From: Streptococcaceae bacterium
Lineage (GTDB): Bacteria > Bacillota > Bacilli > Lactobacillales > Streptococcaceae
NCBI GenBank assembly: GCA_031253335.1
Contig: JAIRWF010000009.1
Coordinates: 1 to 40,640 of the forward strand
Direction of reading: 5' to 3'
DNA length: 40,640 bases
Part shown: in pieces, positions 24,623-33,040 of the stretch
How the letters are laid out: the number at the start of each line of letters is the position of its first letter
Position numbering within the stretch: the first letter of the stretch is position 1
Translations under genes and position numbers: made by a program
Notes under the pieces: generated by a model
The model's database searches: none
Told to the model about the DNA's origin: nothing
Seen by the model: only the letters and a program-made list of their open reading frames with translations

Positions 24623-25495
24623 ATGAAAATATCGTTTTATTCACAATGTGTGGTCGATTTGATGTTCCCCGAGGTCGCCAAGTCGGTCATTGAAATCTTT
24701 GAACGCCTGGGGATTGAAACAGAATTCCCAGATCGCCAAGTCTGCTGTCAACAGCCCACAACGAACTCGGGTCTTGTCAAAGAGTCACTCAAAGGCGTGA
24801 AGCGCCAAATCGACGCTTTCGACGGCTGTGACTATGTCGTGGGAGATGCGGGCTCGTGCGTCGCCGCTTTAAAAGAGCTCGATCAATGGTTCGACGCCTC
24901 TGATCCTTACTATGCGAAAGCCAAAGATCTTGCAAATCGCACCTTTGAGTTCACCCAATTCCTCGTGCACGTTCTGAAAGTCAAAGACTTGGGTGCAACC
25001 TTCAACGGTGAACTCGCAACCTATCACCGCTCTTGCCACATGACGCGTCTCTTGGGCGAGCGTGAGGCACCTTTTGAACTCCTACAAAACGTGCAAAATC
25101 TGGCCTACAAAGAAATCGCTGGGATAGAGTATTGCTGCGGCTTTGGAGGAACTTTCTCCGTCAAGGCGCCTGCTATTTCTCAAATGATGGTGCAGGAAAA
25201 AGCGGACAATGCGGTGGCGACAGGTGCGGATATCCTCGTATCAGCGGACATGGGGTGCCTCATGAATATTGGCGGCAAGCTCAACCGCGACGGTCACAGC
25301 ATGAAAGTCCTGCATATCGCGGAAATCTTAAATACCAACGTGGATGAGGGCCGTATGGATAAGCCTGATTTCGACCACGTCACAGAAAACATCGCGGCTC
25401 TTCACGAAAAATTAGGCGACGGCCTCGTGCGCAAGCCGTATGCGGCAACACAATACGCTGAACACCCTGAATTCACTTACAAAGGAGGCCATTGA
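24623..25495 (+). CDS. lutA: L-lactate utilisation protein LutA (Fe-S oxidoreductase)
   Basis: LutABC oxidises L-lactate to pyruvate. LutA (here 290 residues) is a CCG-domain protein: cysteine-rich motifs are VCCQQPTTNSG (about residue 36), YHRSCHMTR and EYCCGFGGTFSVK. The start at 24623 (MKISFYSQCVVDLMFP) is preceded by AAAGGG; the longer frame from 24566 lacks support and covers the promoter. It heads a tightly packed operon: lutB starts three bases after its stop. The sequence is much more GC-rich than the 7379 cassette and looks native. Confidence 0.93.
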   Translation: MKISFYSQCVVDLMFPEVAKSVIEIFERLGIETEFPDRQVCCQQPTTNSGLVKESLKGVKRQIDAFDGCDYVVGDAGSCVAALKELDQWFDASDPYYAKAKDLANRTFEFTQFLVHVLKVKDLGATFNGELATYHRSCHMTRLLGEREAPFELLQNVQNLAYKEIAGIEYCCGFGGTFSVKAPAISQMMVQEKADNAVATGADILVSADMGCLMNIGGKLNRDGHSMKVLHIAEILNTNVDEGRMDKPDFDHVTENIAALHEKLGDGLVRKPYAATQYAEHPEFTYKGGH

Positions 25496-25497
25496 TT

Positions 25498-26973
25498 ATG
25501 GGACTTTCAACCTCTACCTTAAAATTTGACGAACGGGTCAAAATTTCATCAAGCGATAAATTTGCTCAAGCCGCTGTGGCAAAAGCGCAAGACACCCAGA
25601 TGGACAAACGCGAAGCTGCCCGTGATGAACTCGGCAACTGGCAAGAATGGCGCGATATTTCAGAGTCTATTCGTCAGCATACCTTGAAATACTTGCCTCA
25701 TTACCTCACAGAGTTTTCGGATAATGTTGCTGCGCGCGGTGGGCACGTTTATTTTGCAAAGACCGCAGATGAAGCGAATGCCTACGCGAAAAAAATCATC
25801 TTAGACAAACATGCGACCAAAGTCGTGAAATCCAAATCCATGGTCACGACCGAAGTTGATATTGACCCCATGCTCCAGACGATTCCTGAGATGGATGTGC
25901 TCGAGACCGACCTCGCAGAATTTATCTTGCAAATGGCAGATTGGGATGAGCCGAGCCACATCGTTTTCCCGGCCCTCCACAAAAATCGCGACGAAATCCA
26001 GAAGATTTTCGCCAAGAAATTGGGCTATACAGGTGACAATGATCCCGTCAATCTCGCCCGTTGTGCGCGTGACACCATGCGCAAACTCTTTTTGCAGTCT
26101 GAAGTCGGCATCACAGGTTGTAACTTCGCGATTGCAAACACCGGCGACATCAATTTGTCAACCAACGAAGGCAATGCGGATTTGACCATTAGTATTCCTA
26201 AAACGCAGATTGTCCTTATGGGGATGGAGCGTATTGTACCGTCCATCAAGGAAGCCGAGATTTTGGATAACATGCTCGCGCGCTCGGCTGTGGGGCAAAA
26301 ACTCACGACCTACGTGACCTTTGCAGGACAAAAAGCAGATGACGAAAGCGATGGGCCTGAAGAATTCCACGTGATTATCGTGGATAATGGCCGTAGCAAT
26401 GCCTTGGGAACGGCTTTTGAGTCCGTCTTGCAATGTATCCGCTGTGGGGCTTGTCTCAACGTTTGCCCCGTGTATCGTCATATCGGTGGGCACGCTTACG
26501 GTTCGATTTACCCAGGACCTATCGGAGCGGTGTTGTCTCCAGTCCTCGGGGGTTATGAGCAATACGGCGACTTACCTTATGCATCGACCTTGTGTGGGGC
26601 TTGCACGGAGACTTGTCCCGTGAAGATTCCGCTGCACAACCTCTTGATTGAGCACCGTCGTGTCATGGAAGACGAGCTGAAACATCACCACGATGGTGCA
26701 TTTGTCAACTTTGAAATGGATGCGGTCGCCATGGGGCTTGGCTCGAAAGGTCTCTTCGGAATGGCGCAAAATATGGCAGGTGTGGGCACAAAGATGCTCC
26801 CAAGCCAAAAAGAAATCACTGTGACGGGACCCATGTTCAAGTACGGTGCTGTACGTAAAGCGCCTGTTCTTGCGAAAGGCTGGACGGATGTGCGTGATTT
26901 ACCAGTTGCACCGCCTGCCAAAGCACAATTTAGACACTGGTACAAAAATCGTTCGAAAGGAGGGCAGAACTAA
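25498..26973 (+). CDS. lutB: L-lactate utilisation protein LutB (ferredoxin-like subunit)
   Basis: This 491-residue iron-sulfur protein has an N-terminal DUF162-like (LUD) half and two 4Fe-4S motifs, CIRCGACLNVCPVYR (about residues 312-326) and CGACTETCPVKI (about 362-373). It is the electron-transfer subunit of LutABC. ATG 25498 follows AAAGGAGG. Its stop overlaps the lutC start by one base (TAATG). The second codon region carries a near copy of the iterated palindrome (TTAAAATTTGACGAACGG), read LKFDE. Confidence 0.94.
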   Translation: MGLSTSTLKFDERVKISSSDKFAQAAVAKAQDTQMDKREAARDELGNWQEWRDISESIRQHTLKYLPHYLTEFSDNVAARGGHVYFAKTADEANAYAKKIILDKHATKVVKSKSMVTTEVDIDPMLQTIPEMDVLETDLAEFILQMADWDEPSHIVFPALHKNRDEIQKIFAKKLGYTGDNDPVNLARCARDTMRKLFLQSEVGITGCNFAIANTGDINLSTNEGNADLTISIPKTQIVLMGMERIVPSIKEAEILDNMLARSAVGQKLTTYVTFAGQKADDESDGPEEFHVIIVDNGRSNALGTAFESVLQCIRCGACLNVCPVYRHIGGHAYGSIYPGPIGAVLSPVLGGYEQYGDLPYASTLCGACTETCPVKIPLHNLLIEHRRVMEDELKHHHDGAFVNFEMDAVAMGLGSKGLFGMAQNMAGVGTKMLPSQKEITVTGPMFKYGAVRKAPVLAKGWTDVRDLPVAPPAKAQFRHWYKNRSKGGQN

Positions 26974-27650
26974 TGGCTGGATCAATTGAAGGACGCGATG
27001 CCTTCCTCAAAACCTTGACAGATAAAATTGGTGAACCCGAGTTCAAGCCTTATGAGCCAATCTCCGACTTGCCTCAACGCGAGAAAGCAAATTTATCCAA
27101 AGATGAGCTGATTGCTTTGGCCAAAGCCCAAGCCGCAACGGTTTCTGCGAATTTTGTGGAGACCACATCCGCAGAACTAAACGGCGTCATTGCAGGAATC
27201 ATTGAAAAAGCGGGCGGCGGACAAGTCATGGTGCCAAGCACCGATGAATTGGACGAGTTTGGTGTGCAAGTTTCGGGGGATCCTCTTGTGACCTGGCAAA
27301 AAGGTGCCGATAAACGCGATGAAAATATCACAAATGCCCAAAACTCAAACGTTGCAGTTGCTGTAGCAAAATTTTTTCTTGCTGAATCTGCAACAGTCGT
27401 TGTGGAAACAGAAGCAGGGCAAGGCCGTTCGCTTCATTTCTTGCCGACGCATTATATTAGTGTGATTCCAGAAAGTCGCATTGTGCCACGGAGCACACAG
27501 GCGGCTGAGTATTTTGATAAAAATAAAAAACCTGGTACGACTTTGAACTTTATCTCAGGGCCTTCAAACTCTGGGGACATTGAAATGCAGCTCGTCATTG
27601 GCCTTCACGGGCCACTCGAGATTAACTATGTGGTCGTGAGAGGAATTTAG
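26973..27650 (+). CDS. lutC: L-lactate utilisation protein LutC (LUD domain)
   Basis: The 225-residue LUD/DUF162 domain protein is the third subunit of the lactate oxidation complex. Recognisable family segments are the central SNVAVAVAKFFLAESATVVV and the C-terminal ISGPSNSGDIEMQLVIGLHG. Its start is coupled to lutB. The operon ends at the hairpin 27672-27692. Confidence 0.93.
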   Translation: MAGSIEGRDAFLKTLTDKIGEPEFKPYEPISDLPQREKANLSKDELIALAKAQAATVSANFVETTSAELNGVIAGIIEKAGGGQVMVPSTDELDEFGVQVSGDPLVTWQKGADKRDENITNAQNSNVAVAVAKFFLAESATVVVETEAGQGRSLHFLPTHYISVIPESRIVPRSTQAAEYFDKNKKPGTTLNFISGPSNSGDIEMQLVIGLHGPLEINYVVVRGI

Positions 27651-27664
27651 CCTCAAAAATATGC

Positions 27665-27697
27665 TATACTACTCCTAACAGCTAGTTAGGAGTTTTT
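27665..27697 (+). promoter_or_regulatory. Overlapping terminator, promoter and SD hairpin ahead of gabT
   Basis: An extended -10 TGC-TATACT (27665-27670) is followed by the perfect 8-bp hairpin CTCCTAAC-AGCTA-GTTAGGAG (27672-27692) and TTTTT, ending at the gabT ATG. Read-through RNA from lutABC carries the complete terminator-like hairpin, which also buries the TTAGGAG Shine-Dalgarno. RNA from the local promoter would start at about 27677, inside the 5' arm, and leave the Shine-Dalgarno free. Confidence 0.75.
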
Positions 27698-29014
27698 ATG
27701 TCTCAAAACGAACACATTTTAGATGATGAAGCGAAGGCCATGGCACCGTCATCCCGTATCAAGTACTTTGATATGGTGATTGACCACGGCAAAGGCGCTT
27801 TGCTCTATGATGCGGATGGCAAGGAATACATTGATTTGCTCGCCTCTGCGAGCTCTGCAAATACAGGGCATTCACACCCGCACGTGGTCGAAGCCATTCA
27901 AAAGCAAGCAGAAAAGTTGATTCATTTTACCCCAGCTTATTATGCAAATTCCACAACGTCAAGCCTTCTGCAGCGTTTGGCAGACTTGGCGCCAGGCGAT
28001 TTTCCAAAAAAAGTCGCTTTGGGCAATTCGGGCTCTGATGCAAACGATGCGTTGATTAAGTATGCACGGGCTTATACGAAACGGCCTTATATCATTAGTT
28101 TCACAGGGGCTTACCACGGCTCGACCTATGGCTCTATGACGCTCTCTGGCGTTTCGCTCGGCATGGCACGGCAAATGGGACCACTTTTGCCCGACATTGT
28201 GAAGATGCCCTTTCCGGATGTCCATAAAATGCTTGACGACGAGTCCGAAGAAGACTTCTCAGAGCGCTTATTCGCACAATTTTTAGAGCCTATTGAGAAT
28301 TGGCTCCCCAAAGAAGAAGTAGCATGTGTCTTGATTGAAGCGATTCAAGGAGATGGCGGGATTGTGAAAGTGCCAGATAGCTATATGCACTTGCTTTACG
28401 ACTTCTGCCAGATGAACGGCATTCTCTTTGCGGTGGATGAAATCAATCAGGGCTTTGGTCGAAGCGGTAAGACTTGGGCGATTGACCATTTTGGGATTGC
28501 ACCAGATCTCATGACCATCGGGAAATCTGTCGCTTCAGGCATGCCACTATCTGCTTTGATTGGGCGTGCGGAAATCATGGAGGCACTTGATGCCCCTGCG
28601 CATGTCTTCACGACCTCTGGAAATCCCGTCTGCACCGCTGCTGCACATGCGACGCTCGATGTGGTGCGTGATGAAAAGTTGGCTGAACGCTCGGCATCTC
28701 TTGGAGAGTTGGCCGAGAAATTCTTTGTGGAAGAGCAGAAAAAGCACCCTGACTTAATTACAGGGGTGCGCATGTACGGCCTTGATGGTGGCATTGATAT
28801 TGCGGGTAAAGGAAAAGCTGACCAGATTATTTATCGTCTCTTTGAACTTGGTGTCATAATGATTACCCTGCGCGATACGATTTTGCGCTTCCAACCGCCG
28901 CTAGTCATCACGGAAGAGCAACTTCATGAAGCCTTTAAGCGGCTGTCTCAAGCTTTTGAGGACGTCGCTGCGGGGAAAGTTCAGATTCCGAGTCAAAATC
29001 ATATAGGATGGTAA
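27698..29014 (+). CDS. Class III aminotransferase, 4-aminobutyrate aminotransferase-like
   Basis: The 438-residue PLP enzyme is of the omega-aminotransferase group. Visible features are the N-terminal YDADGKEYIDLLASASSANTGH, the PLP phosphate loop GNSGSDANDALIKYAR, FTGAYHGSTYGS, the conserved aspartate in FAVDEINQGFGRSGK and the PLP lysine in TIGKSVASGMPL. The sequence resembles GABA or ornithine-type aminotransferases; the donor is uncertain. It is followed by two amino-acid permeases, which suggests uptake and catabolism of an amino acid or omega-amino acid such as GABA. The Shine-Dalgarno is TTAGGAG in the upstream hairpin. Confidence 0.87.
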   Translation: MSQNEHILDDEAKAMAPSSRIKYFDMVIDHGKGALLYDADGKEYIDLLASASSANTGHSHPHVVEAIQKQAEKLIHFTPAYYANSTTSSLLQRLADLAPGDFPKKVALGNSGSDANDALIKYARAYTKRPYIISFTGAYHGSTYGSMTLSGVSLGMARQMGPLLPDIVKMPFPDVHKMLDDESEEDFSERLFAQFLEPIENWLPKEEVACVLIEAIQGDGGIVKVPDSYMHLLYDFCQMNGILFAVDEINQGFGRSGKTWAIDHFGIAPDLMTIGKSVASGMPLSALIGRAEIMEALDAPAHVFTTSGNPVCTAAAHATLDVVRDEKLAERSASLGELAEKFFVEEQKKHPDLITGVRMYGLDGGIDIAGKGKADQIIYRLFELGVIMITLRDTILRFQPPLVITEEQLHEAFKRLSQAFEDVAAGKVQIPSQNHIGW

Positions 29015-29041
29015 ATTGAAGAGGATAATATGTAAAATGAG

Positions 29042-29063
29042 GCGCCTTCACGGGCGTTTTATT
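29042..29063 (+). terminator. Probable terminator after the aminotransferase gene
   Basis: CGCC-TTCACG-GGCG followed by TTTTATTT is a short but GC-rich stem with a U-rich tail. Confidence 0.55.
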
Positions 29064-29086
29064 TGCGGGAAATTTTCAGACAATTC

Positions 29087-29115
29087 TTGACAAATCTTAA
29101 AAATTAAGATAGAAT
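29087..29115 (+). promoter_or_regulatory. Consensus promoter with palindromic operator in the spacer
   Basis: TTGACA (29087-29092), a 17-bp spacer and TAGAAT (29110-29115). The spacer is almost filled by the inverted repeat ATCTTAA-AAA-TTAAGAT (29094-29110), the classic position for repressor binding. Confidence 0.75.
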
Positions 29116-29147
29116 GAATTATTCTTTTTAGAAAAGGACTTTTTATT

Positions 29148-30641
29148 ATGTCGTTTAATACCAAAGCAAAAGCGGATTTCTTTGAAAAACAAGATACGCA
29201 GCTGAAAAAGACACTCGGTGTGCGGGATTTCTTGGCACTTGGTGTCGGAACGATTATCTCCACGTCTATCTTTACTTTGCCAGGGGTCGTGGCAGCAGGC
29301 TATGCGGGACCAGCGGTCGTGCTATCGTTCCTCGGTGCTGCGATTGTCGCAGGACTTGTGGCTTTTGCCTATGCGGAGATGTCCACAGTCTTTCCTGTGG
29401 CAGGTTCTGCTTATTCATGGATTTCGGTCTTATTTGGCGAAGGCTGGGGCTGGATTGCAGGCTGGGCTCTGCTCGCCGAATATTTCGTCGCAGTTGCCTT
29501 TGTCGGATCAGGATTCTCGGGTGTCTTGCGTTCGTTTATTCCTTTACCGTTTAACATTTCCACACCGATTGTTGCCTATAATGCTGCTGGGCACTTGGCT
29601 CGTGGCGGGTTCGTTGATTTGGTGGCACTTCTTGTTATTGTGCTTTCGGCAGCGATTGTCTGGATGGGCGCAAAAGACGCAGGACGTGTTGCACAGGTTC
29701 TCGTTATCCTGAAAGTGGCAGCCGTGCTTGCCTTTATCTTGGTTGGTTTGACAGCGATTCATCCGTCGAACTATACGCCGTTTATCGCCCCTCATACAGC
29801 AACGACTGTCGGAGGCTGGGGCGGTATCTGGGCCGGTGTCTCAGTTATTTTCCTGGCCTATATTGGTTTTGACTCGATTGCAGCGAATTCTGCAGAAGCA
29901 AAGAATCCACAAAAGACGATGCCACGTGGGATTTTGGGTTCGCTTGTGATTGCAGTAGTTTTATTCTCAGCTGTTACGCTTGTCCTTGCTGGAATGCAAC
30001 ATTATACGAAGTTCGCTGGTCAACAAGCACCGATTAACTATGCTTTGTCACAAGCGGGCTACGGATGGTTGTCAACGATTGTGGGAATTATCGCAGATGC
30101 AGGGATGTTTGTTGCCTTGCTTGGTATGGTACTTGCGGGTTCTCGCTTGATTTATAGCTTTGGGCGTGATGGCATGTTGCCGCGCTTCATGGGGAATGTC
30201 AATAAAAAAGGTTTGCCCGCTAATGCCTTGATTGTGTTGACGGTTGTCACAGTCTTGATTGGGGCATTCTTACCATTTACTTTCCTTGCTCAGTTGATTT
30301 CTGCGGGGACGCTCGTGGCCTTTATGTTTGTGTCTCTCGGCATGTTTGCTATTCGTCGCCGTGAAGGCAAAGACTTGCCAGAGCCTGGCTACAAGATGCC
30401 TCTCTATCCTGTGCTTCCTGCACTGGGCTTTATTCTTTCGGCATTTGTCTTCTGGGGACTTGGTTCAGACGCGAAGATTTACTGCGGTTTGTGGTTCCTC
30501 TTTGGGCTCTTGATTTACGCACTCCGCTCAGACGTCAAGAAAGGCGACCGCACGCATGCTTCAGGTGCGGATGCTGAAGATGATATGGGCGTGATTAAAA
30601 AAGTCAATCGTAAACGCCAGAAACATACACCACAGATATAA
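29148..30641 (+). CDS. APC-family amino-acid permease (cationic amino acid transporter type)
   Basis: The 497-residue protein with about 12-14 transmembrane helices resembles YhdG/CAT-type permeases. The N terminus has the LGVRDFLALGVGTIISTSIF start of helix 1, with GPAVVLSFLGAAIVAGL and FAYAEMSTVFPVAGSAYSW, and helix 6 has YIGFDSIAANSAEAKNPQKT. The C-terminal cytoplasmic tail is basic. It is preceded by its own regulated promoter, AAAAGGAC and a good ATG context. The position after the aminotransferase gene points to supply of its substrate; the specificity is not resolved. Confidence 0.88.
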   Translation: MSFNTKAKADFFEKQDTQLKKTLGVRDFLALGVGTIISTSIFTLPGVVAAGYAGPAVVLSFLGAAIVAGLVAFAYAEMSTVFPVAGSAYSWISVLFGEGWGWIAGWALLAEYFVAVAFVGSGFSGVLRSFIPLPFNISTPIVAYNAAGHLARGGFVDLVALLVIVLSAAIVWMGAKDAGRVAQVLVILKVAAVLAFILVGLTAIHPSNYTPFIAPHTATTVGGWGGIWAGVSVIFLAYIGFDSIAANSAEAKNPQKTMPRGILGSLVIAVVLFSAVTLVLAGMQHYTKFAGQQAPINYALSQAGYGWLSTIVGIIADAGMFVALLGMVLAGSRLIYSFGRDGMLPRFMGNVNKKGLPANALIVLTVVTVLIGAFLPFTFLAQLISAGTLVAFMFVSLGMFAIRRREGKDLPEPGYKMPLYPVLPALGFILSAFVFWGLGSDAKIYCGLWFLFGLLIYALRSDVKKGDRTHASGADAEDDMGVIKKVNRKRQKHTPQI

Positions 30642-30652
30642 TGATATGAAGT

Positions 30653-30684
30653 AGCTTTGCACTTTGTGATGTGCAGAGCTTTTG
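30653..30684 (+). terminator. Intergenic terminator/attenuator between two permease genes
   Basis: AGCTTTGCAC with GTGCAGAGCT forms a 10-bp stem (one G-U) around an 8-nt loop, followed by TTTGAAATTTT. No separate promoter is visible before the next gene, so partial read-through is likely. Confidence 0.75.
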
Positions 30685-30702
30685 AAATTTTAGGAGTTGT
30701 TC

Positions 30703-32082
30703 ATGGAACAAAAAACAGTAGAAGTCAAAGAGCTGAAAAGCTCAATGAAGACGCGGCACGTTGTGATGATGTCACTTGGCGGTGCGATTGGGTCCGGACT
30801 CTTTGTGGGGCTTGGCTCAACCCTTGTCAACGCAGGTCCTGCAGCGATTTTGTCTTATATTTTAGCGGGGCTGACGCTCTTTGTCGTCATGTATGGCGTC
30901 GGGCGTATGGTAGTGCACCAAAAGGTTCACTCCGATGTCGGCATGTCGGGGATTATTAAGCCTTATGTCGGTGAACATTGGGGACACTTTACAGACTGGG
31001 TCTATTGGGCAACGTGGATGGCGGTGCTCATTGCGGAACAAGCTGGTGTGGCCATGGTGCTGTCTGAATTGATTCCGGGCGTGCCTTTGTGGGTCTTTTC
31101 ACTCGTTGTTGCGGCGGTCGCAACGGCCATTAACTTGATTTCGGTGCGGACTTTTGCGGAGACGGAGTATTGGTTGAGTTTTATCAAGGTGGCGGTCATT
31201 GTCATTTTGATTGTCGTGGGCATTGGACTCTTACTTTTAAACAATCCAAACCTTGGCTTTCATTTGTCGGCTGCGCAAAAAGCTGCAAATGCGAGTGTCG
31301 CACCAAGCTTTGCACCAAAAGGTATTGGTGGGATTATTACCTCGCTTTTGGTGGTTATCTTTAGCTTCGGTGGCTCTGAGCTTGCTGCGGTCACGGTGGC
31401 TGAGACAGAGAACCCTGAATATGCCATTCCACGTGCGATTCGCGGGGTGCTTTTCCGGATTATTAGTTTCTATGTTGTGCCAATTTTCCTATTTGTTGAA
31501 CTTTTGCCATGGAAGAATTTCACGGCGGGTGCCGAGAGCCCATTTGCCACAATATTTAAGAGGGTTGGAATTCCTTTTGCAGATAAAATTATCTTAGTCG
31601 TTATTGTTATTGCGATTTTCTCTGCAGTTAATTCAGCCATTTATGCGACGTCACGGAGTCTCTACTCACGTGTGCAACACTCAGAGTCAGGGATTGGCAA
31701 ATCACTTAGTTATTTGAATAAAAATCAGGTGCCAGTGCGTGCGATTTATGTGAGTTCTGGAGTCTTGTTCTTAGGCGTTATTTTGTCAGCAGCTTTGGGA
31801 AAAGGCTTCTGGCAATTTGTCGCAAGTTCCATCAGCTTTACGATTACGATTGTTTGGTTTATCTTGCTGCTTGCGGCGATAATCATGTATATGAAGCACA
31901 AAGAGACAGGGAAGTGGTGGTTGACAGTCATAACGATTATTGTCGCCTTAGTACTTGCTGCGATTTTCATTGCACAGGTTATCACGCAGCTTAAAGGGTC
32001 TGGCTGGATGAGCTGGGGTGTGCTGGTATTTGCGGTGGTTATTTGTTTATTTAGTTACTTTAGCTATCATAAGAAAAGTTAA
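30703..32082 (+). CDS. APC-family amino-acid permease (AAT/GabP type)
   Basis: The 459-residue permease has the amino-acid transporter (AAT) signature MKTRHVVMMSLGGAIGSGLF at the N terminus, typical of GabP, ProY and LysP relatives. A second hallmark is VVIFSFGGSELAAVTVAETENPE. It has about 12 helices. The ATG at 30703 follows AGGAG at six bases. It is probably expressed by read-through from 29087. With the aminotransferase gene upstream, GABA or a related amino acid is a plausible substrate, inferred from context. Confidence 0.87.
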   Translation: MEQKTVEVKELKSSMKTRHVVMMSLGGAIGSGLFVGLGSTLVNAGPAAILSYILAGLTLFVVMYGVGRMVVHQKVHSDVGMSGIIKPYVGEHWGHFTDWVYWATWMAVLIAEQAGVAMVLSELIPGVPLWVFSLVVAAVATAINLISVRTFAETEYWLSFIKVAVIVILIVVGIGLLLLNNPNLGFHLSAAQKAANASVAPSFAPKGIGGIITSLLVVIFSFGGSELAAVTVAETENPEYAIPRAIRGVLFRIISFYVVPIFLFVELLPWKNFTAGAESPFATIFKRVGIPFADKIILVVIVIAIFSAVNSAIYATSRSLYSRVQHSESGIGKSLSYLNKNQVPVRAIYVSSGVLFLGVILSAALGKGFWQFVASSISFTITIVWFILLLAAIIMYMKHKETGKWWLTVITIIVALVLAAIFIAQVITQLKGSGWMSWGVLVFAVVICLFSYFSYHKKS

Positions 32083-32093
32083 ATACGTATAAG

Positions 32094-32117
32094 AAGCGGC
32101 TTGGCCGCTTTTTTTGT
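32094..32117 (+). terminator. Intrinsic terminator after the second permease
   Basis: AAGCGGC-TTG-GCCGCTT followed by TTTTT; the extended -10 TGT-TATACT (32118-32123) of the next gene begins right after the T-run. Confidence 0.9.
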
Positions 32118-32129
32118 TATACTAAGCAT

Positions 32130-32903
32130 ATGGAAAGACAGATTGAAAAGATGTGCTGGGAGCTTGCGATGGGAGCTAGCAAGCGTTTTGAGAGATTTGC
32201 GGATGGCTGGGTGTTGCGCGTGAATGGGGTTTGGATTCATGGTTATCATTTTGGCTTGAATGATGCGGCGGCTGCGGCGATTTGTGATGATAAGGCGGCA
32301 ACGAGTGAGGTACTAGGGAAAACGAAGTTGCCTGTGGTGCCGCATTGGTTTTTGTCGCGCGAGCAGATGCCAGATGTGTCGGGTTTATTGACTGAGTATG
32401 GGGCGCTTGTCGTGAAGCCTAATGAGGGGACGGGAGGTCGTGATGTGTTGCGCGTGAGCTCTGAGATTGAGTTGTCACTTGCCTTGGAAAGGCTCCTGGC
32501 GGATTATGAGAGACTTTCGGTGTCGCCTTATGTGGAGGTGGAGACGGAGTTTCGGGTGATTGTTCTGCGGGGAGAGCCGGTGTTGATCTATGCAAAAAAG
32601 CAGCCTGCTGAGGGCTGGCTCTTTAATCTGGGTCAGGGTGCGGTGCCTGAGGTGCTCTATTCGGGTGCGTCGGGGCGTGGGATTTCCTCGGGGCAGGTGG
32701 CAAAGCTTGCAGAGATTGCAGTTTCGGCATGTGCACGGTTGGGGCTTCTATTTGCGAGTGTGGATTTGGTGTTGAGCCGTGAGCAGCACGAGTTGTTGAT
32801 TCTTGAGGTGAATAGCGGGGTCATGTTGGAGCATTTTAGTCGGCTGTCGGATGGAAATTATGCGCTTGCGAAGACTGTGTATCAGCTCGCACTGGGTTTA
32901 TAA
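32130..32903 (+). CDS. RimK-like ATP-grasp enzyme
   Basis: The 257-residue ATP-grasp ligase has the nucleotide-binding segment LVVKPNEGTGGRDVLRV (about residues 93-109), EFRVIVLRGEPVLIYAKK, and the metal-binding LILEVNSGVMLE near the C terminus. Relatives join a carboxylate to an amine, for example in gamma-glutamyl or peptide ligation; the substrates are unknown. It is shorter at the N terminus than glutathione synthetase-type proteins. The -10 predicts +1 exactly at the ATG (32130), with no Shine-Dalgarno. Unusually TTG/GTG-rich codon use gives a G-rich coding strand. Confidence 0.82.
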   Translation: MERQIEKMCWELAMGASKRFERFADGWVLRVNGVWIHGYHFGLNDAAAAAICDDKAATSEVLGKTKLPVVPHWFLSREQMPDVSGLLTEYGALVVKPNEGTGGRDVLRVSSEIELSLALERLLADYERLSVSPYVEVETEFRVIVLRGEPVLIYAKKQPAEGWLFNLGQGAVPEVLYSGASGRGISSGQVAKLAEIAVSACARLGLLFASVDLVLSREQHELLILEVNSGVMLEHFSRLSDGNYALAKTVYQLALGL

Positions 32904-32908
32904 TGTAG

Positions 32909-32998
32909 ATTTGACAGCTGTCAAATTTGACAAAAGGTTGATTTGACGGGGTTGGCAGCATTCGTTCCCAAATTTGGGAATTTGCGTCAAGCCTGATT
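32909..32998 (+). terminator. Palindrome cluster, probable terminator
   Basis: Three nested palindromic units occur in 90 bp. ATTTGACAGCTGTCAAATTTGACA (given here by position 32909-32932) holds an exact GTCAAATTTGAC at 32920. TTCCCAAATTTGGGAA (32965-32980) is a 16-bp perfect palindrome, enclosed by TTGACG (32943-32948) and CGTCAA (32985-32990). A seven-base T-run follows. It is the only intergenic exact copy of the iterated palindrome and lies between two transcription units. Confidence 0.6.
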
Positions 32999-33007
32999 TT
33001 TTTCTGC

Positions 33008-33013
33008 TATAAT
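33008..33013 (+). promoter_or_regulatory. Extended -10 of the ABC transporter operon
   Basis: TGC-TATAAT predicts +1 near 33020 and a 21-nt leader with AAAGGAGG. Confidence 0.65.
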
Positions 33014-33040
33014 GACCGTAACAAACAAAGGAGGTTTCAG

